From Bacteroidales bacterium (GTDB lineage Bacteria > Bacteroidota > Bacteroidia > Bacteroidales > VadinHA17), in the NCBI GenBank assembly GCA_015486475.1, contig WFRO01000437.1:1-10360 (forward strand): a stretch of 10,360 nucleotides of DNA. Reading direction: 5' to 3'. Made by a program: the position numbers and the translations under genes. Below the pieces are notes generated by a model that worked only from the letters and a program-made list of their open reading frames with translations, was not told the origin of the DNA and did no database searches. Positions 6,188-10,360 of this stretch are shown here, piece by piece. Position 1 is the first letter of the stretch. Each line of letters starts with the position of its first letter.

Positions 6188-6247
6188 TTGGTGGTTGGTA
6201 GTTGGTAGTTGGTAGGTAACCACGAACTACGAACCACGAACCACTAA
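6188..6247. repeat. Palindrome of heptamer repeats, four on each arm
   Basis: The left arm is four heptamers, TTGGTGG then three TTGGTAG (6188-6215). A 4-base spacer GTAA follows, then four heptamers in inverted orientation, CCACGAA, CTACGAA, CCACGAA, CCACTAA (6220-6247). The arms are each exactly 28 bases and pair at 22 of 28 positions. The element starts immediately after the ndk stop and runs into the 3' end of the convergent AlbA_2 gene. It could act as a shared transcription end or RNA stabiliser, or be a dispersed intergenic repeat. Confidence 0.85.
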
Positions 6248-6874
6248 CCTGTATCTTATCCCCTGGTCGGTGAATACCGGTTCGATGATCTCCCAGGCGA
6301 GGAAGTTTACCAGGATGTTCCCTGCTGTAGGGTAGGGGATGCGGGCGATCTTCCGGAAGGTGGACTGGCTGATCATATCATGGTCTGAGAGATAGTCCAG
6401 GAGGATCTTCTCTGCCTTTGTATATTCCACCCAGGTGCCGCGTTTGCGTGTTTTGCGTTTCCATGAGCGTGTCAGCACCCTGTTGGCGATGCGGTTCCTG
6501 TCCCCCACACGCACATAGGCATGCCACCGGTCGTGGTCGTCGGGGGCCAGGTAAGGCCGCTTTTCAGAGGGAGGAACGATCACTTCCACGATGGTGGTGC
6601 TGTCCACCTCGTGCACCTGCGTGGTAAAGGACACCTCGGGCCGGCACCAGAGGATGGCAGCGGTTTCGATCATGTAGATCTCCTCTTCCGAGCGCACGCC
6701 TGCGAGGCTGCCATTGTCCCTGACACCGATAAGCAGGGTGCCGCCCTCACTGTTGGCAAAGGCCACCAGGGAGCGGGCGATCTTGCGGCTGTCGGTGATG
6801 GCATACTTGAAGTCCAGCCGCTGGTGCTCGCCCTGACGGATCAGGCCCCGGATATATTTATCACTTTTTTCCAT
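6227..6874 (-). CDS. AlbA_2 (schlafen-type) domain protein with C-terminal winged helix
   Basis: A 215-residue protein read from ATG 6874. Residues 15-60 carry the AlbA_2 signature: a charged EHQRLDFK segment, then AFANSEGGTLLIGVRDNG (38-55). This nucleic-acid-binding domain is found in many bacterial regulators and defence-linked proteins, often mislabelled ATP-dependent helicase or ATP-binding protein. A basic stretch (SWKRKTRKRG, 137-146) links to a C-terminal segment (about 152-212) that looks like a winged helix. Probably a cytoplasmic DNA- or RNA-binding regulator; target unknown. The longer frame starting at TTG 6889 is unlikely, because that TTG lies inside a -7 promoter box and the start of transcription would fall after it. 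The last residues (LVVRGS) and the stop are read from the heptamer palindrome, so the C-terminus may have been altered by repeat insertion or growth. Confidence 0.85.
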   Translation of the reverse strand: MEKSDKYIRGLIRQGEHQRLDFKYAITDSRKIARSLVAFANSEGGTLLIGVRDNGSLAGVRSEEEIYMIETAAILWCRPEVSFTTQVHEVDSTTIVEVIVPPSEKRPYLAPDDHDRWHAYVRVGDRNRIANRVLTRSWKRKTRKRGTWVEYTKAEKILLDYLSDHDMISQSTFRKIARIPYPTAGNILVNFLAWEIIEPVFTDQGIRYRLVVRGS

Positions 6875-6886
6875 ATAGCTCTTTTT

Positions 6887-6894
6887 CAAAAATA
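6887..6894 (-). promoter_or_regulatory. -7 promoter box of the AlbA_2 gene
   Basis: On the minus strand it reads TATTTTTG, matching TAnnTTTG. Transcription would start near 6880, only a few bases before ATG 6874, which has AAAAAGAG upstream. The -33 region falls in the A/T run of the terminator of the previous gene, so terminator and promoter are packed together. Confidence 0.6.
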
Positions 6895-6917
6895 CGAAAA
6901 TGCCGGGGTATGGAAAT

Positions 6918-6953
6918 AAAAAAACAGCTTCCGGAAGAAGAAGCTGTTTTTTT
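6918..6953 (-). terminator. Rho-independent terminator after the envelope gene cluster
   Basis: A perfect 14-bp stem (6918-6931 with 6940-6953), core ACAGCTTC, is flanked by A7 and T7 with an 8-base loop. It lies 20 bases past the stop of the gene at 6973-8064. The symmetric A/T runs would let it work on both strands. Confidence 0.88.
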
Positions 6954-6972
6954 GGTCATAGACCTGACCGGC

Positions 6973-8064
6973 TTAGTTCGGTGTTCTTTTGTTCTTTTTG
7001 AAGCCCAGGAAACGGTAGTTGAGCGAGAGCAGGAAAGATTTTCTGTCACCGACCACTCCCCCTTCGGCCCGCAACTGCCAGGTCTTGTTGAGCTGGTATT
7101 GCATCCCGACCAGACCGTTCCAGTGCTGTTTGGTTTGTTTGTCCATAGCATAGGTGATCAGCGACTCTCCATTTCTGTCTTCAATGATCGTGATGAGATT
7201 GTCGATAAGCTTGTCACCGATGATCCCCGTTTCACCTTTTTTCTCCTCCAGGTCATTAATGAGCTGTTGTTTGGATTCATCAAAATCGGGGATGGCATCC
7301 CTGAGGGCGATGTTCCCTACGGTCCTGGATTGCATATTAAGGAACATGGTTCCGATCCAGAAAGAGATGTTGCTTTGGGGCTTGTTCCTGAACTTGAACA
7401 GCTTGCCCATACGTAGCCCCATCACCCAGGCCCTGGTAGCATCTTCCAGCAGTTCAGGTTTGTTCCATGTGATGTTGTTGTCCATAGAGACCCATATCGG
7501 TCCCACTCCGCCGGCCAACAGGAGCCCGACACCATAGGTGTAGATCGCCTGGTCCACAATCGAAGTAAAACGAATGGGATTGTCCGTGTATTGAAAGGCG
7601 TTCACCTCAATTTTGGTATCAGACCGGCCATAACCAAAAATACCATACACGTCAATGAAAGGGAACAGCCAGATATCCGGCCGGATGTTCAAGGACCAGG
7701 ATTTGTTTGAGTTATTCCCGAAATCAAGAATACTGTCAGAAAGTTCCTGCAGGGGGAAATCAAAAGGACCGCCGGCTGCATTGTCGAATCCCAACTGGAA
7801 ATTATCTATGAGGATCCCCTGATTCACCCAAAAATAGTTGGCCATAAAACCCAGCGGATAGGGAATATCAAACCCTTTTTTATAGGCTTTGTGCCCCCAG
7901 AAGGGGAAGACCCTGTCGTAGTCCAGGTTCTTCAGGCTGTCGGTATATGCCTGATACGCACTCTTTACTCTTTTGGAAGAGTATTGGGCCTTCAGTGTGC
8001 CGGGAAATAATACGGCTGCAAAAAGTATAAGTACAAAAATATTCTTACTGATCTTCATAAGCAT
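6973..8064 (-). CDS. Outer-membrane beta-barrel-like protein, unrecognised family
   Basis: A 363-residue protein with a signal peptide (MKISKNIFVLILFAAVLFPG) and a likely signal peptidase I cut at LKA/QYS (26/27). Many alternating hydrophobic/polar stretches with aromatic ends follow (SWSLNIRPDIWLFPFIDVYGIFGYG, 122-146, read as two strands; AWVMGLRMGKLFKF, 212-225; SFLLSLNYRFLGF, 343-355), which suggests a barrel in the outer membrane. A polar helical stretch at about 255-310 (DESKQQLINDLEEKKG and after) interrupts the barrel pattern and could be a loop or plug. No catalytic motif is seen. It lies 39 bases downstream of the gene at 8104 with no promoter box between, so the two are probably one transcript. 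Starts at 8064 and 8058 (MKISKN) are both possible. Function unknown; transport or surface roles are guesses. Confidence 0.82.
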   Translation of the reverse strand: MLMKISKNIFVLILFAAVLFPGTLKAQYSSKRVKSAYQAYTDSLKNLDYDRVFPFWGHKAYKKGFDIPYPLGFMANYFWVNQGILIDNFQLGFDNAAGGPFDFPLQELSDSILDFGNNSNKSWSLNIRPDIWLFPFIDVYGIFGYGRSDTKIEVNAFQYTDNPIRFTSIVDQAIYTYGVGLLLAGGVGPIWVSMDNNITWNKPELLEDATRAWVMGLRMGKLFKFRNKPQSNISFWIGTMFLNMQSRTVGNIALRDAIPDFDESKQQLINDLEEKKGETGIIGDKLIDNLITIIEDRNGESLITYAMDKQTKQHWNGLVGMQYQLNKTWQLRAEGGVVGDRKSFLLSLNYRFLGFKKNKRTPN

Positions 8065-8103
8065 TGGTATTAAAGTTGATCTGTGTTTGAATGAATAGGT
8101 AAA

Positions 8104-8868
8104 TTATTTTTCCTGTTGTTTTTCTTTGGTTGCTTTTTTGGCTTCTTTTTCCTTTTTCCGGGCCGCCTGTTTGGCCTGGGCTTTTGGTCCGCGTCCTATG
8201 GGGATGTCCACTTTCAGGAAGAAAGAGCGGTTCTTTGTTTTCGGTATATCCTTGTATACATCTACGAATCCCTGATAATATCTTACACCCACGGTCCATC
8301 CTGTACGTCCTTTGAAGCGGTAACCCGTACCAACCATAGCCCCTATATCAATACGGTTGACCATCTCTTTATTAAAATCTTTTATGACCGAAGTATACCC
8401 GGGAAGGTCCGAATTGTATTCCACCCAGGCTTTGTACATCAATCCTGCCATAAGGCCCCCTTCACCGTAAAAATGTTTTTTTCTGTACTTGATCTGTATG
8501 GGCACCAGGAAATAGTTGATCTTCTGGTTATAGGTGCCGGGAGTGTTCCAGACAGTATCCGCCAGAAGGGCCAGGTCGTTTTCCGTGAGCTTGCCGGCCC
8601 CGACACGCGATTTTACGAGCACACCTGTGTTGATGTACCAGGGTTTATTTTTTTTCAGAAGGATGTCGAAATAAAAACCGAGGTTCCAGTCGCTAAAATA
8701 TTTCTTTGTTTCCAGACCTGAGATCGCCGAGAAGTTCCCTCCGCCTTCCAGACCGAATTCCAGTTCGTCGGAGTTGAGCAAGTCTCCGAAGATAAGGGTC
8801 ATAAGCACCTGCGAATAAGCAGTCTGTACAGTGAACATTACCATGAAAAGCAATAGGATCTTTTTCAT
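8104..8868 (-). CDS. PorT-like outer-membrane beta-barrel protein with Lys/Ala-rich tail
   Basis: A 254-residue protein with a typical signal peptide (MKKILLLFMVMFTVQTAYS, cut before Gln 20). Residues 36-224 show repeating amphipathic beta-strands (FGLEGGGNFSAIS, WNLGFYFDILL, YFLVPIQIKYR, FYGEGGLMAGLMY, IDIGAMVGTGYRF, WTVGVRYYQG, SFFLKVDIPIG) typical of the 8-10-strand OMP_b-brl/PorT-type barrels of Bacteroidota. The phrase VPIQIKYR is characteristic of that group. After the last strand comes a tail of about 30 residues made almost only of Lys, Ala, Glu and Gln (225-254), which would lie in the periplasm. This tail is unusual, since barrels normally end at the final strand. A -7 box lies just upstream, and the gene is followed by the barrel-like gene at 6973. 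Ligand unknown. Confidence 0.86.
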   Translation of the reverse strand: MKKILLLFMVMFTVQTAYSQVLMTLIFGDLLNSDELEFGLEGGGNFSAISGLETKKYFSDWNLGFYFDILLKKNKPWYINTGVLVKSRVGAGKLTENDLALLADTVWNTPGTYNQKINYFLVPIQIKYRKKHFYGEGGLMAGLMYKAWVEYNSDLPGYTSVIKDFNKEMVNRIDIGAMVGTGYRFKGRTGWTVGVRYYQGFVDVYKDIPKTKNRSFFLKVDIPIGRGPKAQAKQAARKKEKEAKKATKEKQQEK

Positions 8869-8888
8869 TTTTCTTCTTTTACAGTGGA

Positions 8889-8915
8889 CAAATGTAGTAA
8901 TTTAAATACCTGCAA
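8889..8915 (-). promoter_or_regulatory. Promoter of the two barrel genes
   Basis: On the minus strand TACATTTG (8896-8889) matches TAnnTTTG, and a TTG (8915-8913) stands 16 bases upstream as a somewhat close -33 element. Transcription would start near 8882, leaving a short A-rich leader before the ATG at 8868. I saw no terminator hairpin between the BamA-like stop (8957) and this site. Confidence 0.6.
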
Positions 8916-8956
8916 TAAAGATAGTAAAATCTGTTAAGGGTGTAAAAAAGGTTGAT

Positions 8957-10096
8957 TTATTTAAGCCAGGCGCTGCCGACTATAATATAAACGGCCCAGT
9001 CTTCCGGTCCCCGGGCCACGTCTATTCCCATCTTCATGCCCAGCAGGCGGGCGATGAGGTAACGGAACCCTCCGCCGGCGTTCCAGGCGGGGGAACCTTC
9101 GGAGTCTTTGTTGAATGTGTGGCCATAACCGCCAAAGGCTGTCAGACCCCAGCGGCGGGTGACCATCACCAGTTGTTCGGTCTCGGTAAGGAAAGTGTGT
9201 CTTCCCTGATAGCGCATGACGGGGATCCCGCGCAAATAGATAAAAGGATAGGCATAGAACGGAGGATCTCCCGTGATCGTCTGGTACTCCATCCGCAGTC
9301 CTGCTATCCAGCGGTTGACATATACCGGCTGGTAATAGTGCAAGAATGTGGTCACCTTCCCGAAGTTGCGATCACTGCCCAGAAACTCCAGAAATTGGTT
9401 GTAGGTTAAGTTGATACGGACTCCTTTTGTGGGGGAGAGGATATTGTTATAATTCTCGAACTCTCCGATGAGACCCAGTCCGCTGTTCGTGAGATCAATA
9501 TCACGGGGATCCACCCAGGGGAGGATGTTTCCTGAGACATTTGTTTTGGTAAAGATGTATTTCCCTCCCAGCATGAAGGGGCTGTCGCCGATGCGGAAGA
9601 TCGCCTGCTGCACGAGGCCGAAAGCCTTTATAGTGAATTCGACGGGATTGTCGTCGAGAAAACCATCGCCCAGGCCATAATATTTCAGGTTAACATCCCC
9701 ATAGCCTCCGACGCCGCGGTAACGGATATGATCATCTTTCCAGAAACCGAAATACCCGCCGCCGGCGAACCAGGTTTTGTTTTGTGTGTATCCTCCTCCT
9801 GCTGCGACAATGTCGGGGAAGCGGAACCTGTGATCTCCCTTGTCTTTTTTGGGGATGAAGAACAGTCCTGCCCCGGCACCACCATAGCCTACGGCCGGTT
9901 CGGTGATGGGGGAGATGACGGGCAGAAAACCGTGGAGGTTGAACAGGTAATTGCTTATGTCAAAGGCGCCGTCGAGGGTGTCTTTGAAAGGATGCGCTTT
10001 TTTTTCCTGCTCCTGGGCACAGACATGAAACCCTACCGACAGCAGGGATATTACCATCAGTACCCGCAGGAGTGTTTTTTGCAGCAGGGGAGACAC
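8957..10096 (-). CDS. Omp85/BamA-TamA family outer-membrane barrel without POTRA domains
   Basis: A 379-residue protein. The signal peptide ends near HVCA/QEQ. There is no POTRA domain: the Omp85 barrel begins almost at once (PVISPITEPAVGYGGAGAG, 59-77). Barrel landmarks are YLRG with an RYQG that follows (288-298), corresponding to the loop 6 Arg-Gly motif of the family, and the C-terminal signature GGGFRYLIAR (341-350), MGIDVARGPED (356-366), ending in a strand with terminal Lys. This fits the short BamA/TamA-family or surface-antigen group common in Bacteroidota, whose role is unproven; assembly or transport across the outer membrane is inferred from the fold only. Without POTRA domains it is unlikely to be the main BamA. 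GTG at 10096 is the best start, because the next Met would cut away most of the signal sequence. It starts 7 bases after the glycine-zipper gene, so they form an operon. Confidence 0.9.
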   Translation of the reverse strand: MSPLLQKTLLRVLMVISLLSVGFHVCAQEQEKKAHPFKDTLDGAFDISNYLFNLHGFLPVISPITEPAVGYGGAGAGLFFIPKKDKGDHRFRFPDIVAAGGGYTQNKTWFAGGGYFGFWKDDHIRYRGVGGYGDVNLKYYGLGDGFLDDNPVEFTIKAFGLVQQAIFRIGDSPFMLGGKYIFTKTNVSGNILPWVDPRDIDLTNSGLGLIGEFENYNNILSPTKGVRINLTYNQFLEFLGSDRNFGKVTTFLHYYQPVYVNRWIAGLRMEYQTITGDPPFYAYPFIYLRGIPVMRYQGRHTFLTETEQLVMVTRRWGLTAFGGYGHTFNKDSEGSPAWNAGGGFRYLIARLLGMKMGIDVARGPEDWAVYIIVGSAWLK

Positions 10097-10103
10097 CGGA
10101 ACG

Positions 10104-10360
10104 TTATTTTACCGTATATCCTTTTGCTTCTATGCAGGCAGAGAAGGCTTTTTTGAAATTATTGATCAGCTCTTTTTCTTTGTTGGAAGCAGCCTGTTGG
10201 CTTTGTTGCGCCTGGGCCTGGGTCTTGTTCTTGCGTGCCCGCCTGCCGGCCATGGCTCCGGTAACAGCGCCTACGGCCGCTCCCTCGCCGGCATCCCCGG
10301 TGATGGCCCCTATGGCCGCTCCCGCAGCAGCCCCCCGGGCAGCACCCCGCACGCCCGTGC
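10104..10360 (-). CDS. Glycine-zipper domain protein, C-terminal part (5' end outside window)
   Basis: The frame stays open past the right edge, so the GTG at 10352 is probably internal. The visible 85 or so residues start with a glycine zipper rich in small residues (GAAAGAAIGAITG, then GAAVGAVTGAMAG; GxxxG spacing). A basic Gln/Ala-rich linker (RRARKNKTQAQAQQ) follows, then a conserved-looking tail, AFSACIEAKGYTVK. This matches the Gly-zipper (YMGG/OmpA-type) group of small exported proteins, in which the zipper helix pair is thought to insert in or pack against a membrane. The tail with Cys and KGYTVK recurs in that family. It lies 7 bases upstream of the Omp85-type gene, so they are very likely co-expressed. 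Exact role unknown. Confidence 0.82.
   Translation of the reverse strand, partial: TGVRGAARGAAAGAAIGAITGDAGEGAAVGAVTGAMAGRRARKNKTQAQAQQSQQAASNKEKELINNFKKAFSACIEAKGYTVK

Noticed and set aside
6188..6247. Heptamer array read as a CRISPR
   Set aside because: Units are 7 bases with no spacers and are arranged as a palindrome, which does not fit a CRISPR array.
8045..8299. Alternative - strand frame of 84 codons linking the two barrel genes
   Set aside because: It overlaps the end of one gene and the start of the next in another frame, without a ribosome site or recognisable features.
8116..8721. Open frame of 201 codons on the + strand opposite the PorT-like barrel
   Set aside because: Its Phe/Gly-rich start is the complement of the Lys/Ala tail; the - strand frame has a signal peptide, strands and a promoter.

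Overview
The window looks like a chromosomal segment of a member of the Bacteroidota; family and genus cannot be settled from it. Supporting signs are the -7 promoter boxes matching TAnnTTTG (nrnA, ndk, the AlbA_2 gene, one barrel gene), A-rich leaders with few Shine-Dalgarno sites, many lipoproteins and outer-membrane barrels, a GldI-like FKBP beside nrnA and ndk, and a large BNR-repeat exported protein. I see no tRNA, rRNA, CRISPR array, transposase or phage gene, and no gene-free stretch over 300 bases.

Layout. Bases 2-1786 (+) hold the C-terminal part of a BNR/sortilin-type beta-propeller protein, which ends at a bidirectional terminator. Bases 1858-3294 (-) hold two tandem paralogous lipoproteins. 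Each has its own hairpin terminator and a matching leader, so the whole expression cassette was probably duplicated. Bases 3441-5531 (-) form a compact unit read in the order nrnA (DHH phosphoesterase), GldI-like FKBP isomerase, second FKBP-type lipoprotein, closed by a terminator at 3407-3431. ndk (5768-6187, +) is divergent from it, and the shared 236-base intergenic region carries two -7 boxes and a perfect 10-bp inverted repeat.

A 60-base palindrome of heptamers (four on each arm) separates ndk from a convergent AlbA_2-domain gene (6227-6874, -) and supplies the last codons and stop of that gene. Bases 6973-10360 (-) encode envelope proteins only. In reading order these are a glycine-zipper protein (partial), a POTRA-less Omp85/BamA-type barrel, a PorT-like barrel with a Lys/Ala-rich tail, and a larger unrecognised barrel-like protein.

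As a whole this is housekeeping (nucleotide salvage, periplasmic folding) embedded in cell-envelope genes. No clear new defence or mobile system is visible. The items most worth a second look are the heptamer palindrome overlapping a coding end, the duplicated lipoprotein cassette, the altered FKBP active sites, and the envelope cluster at the right end.
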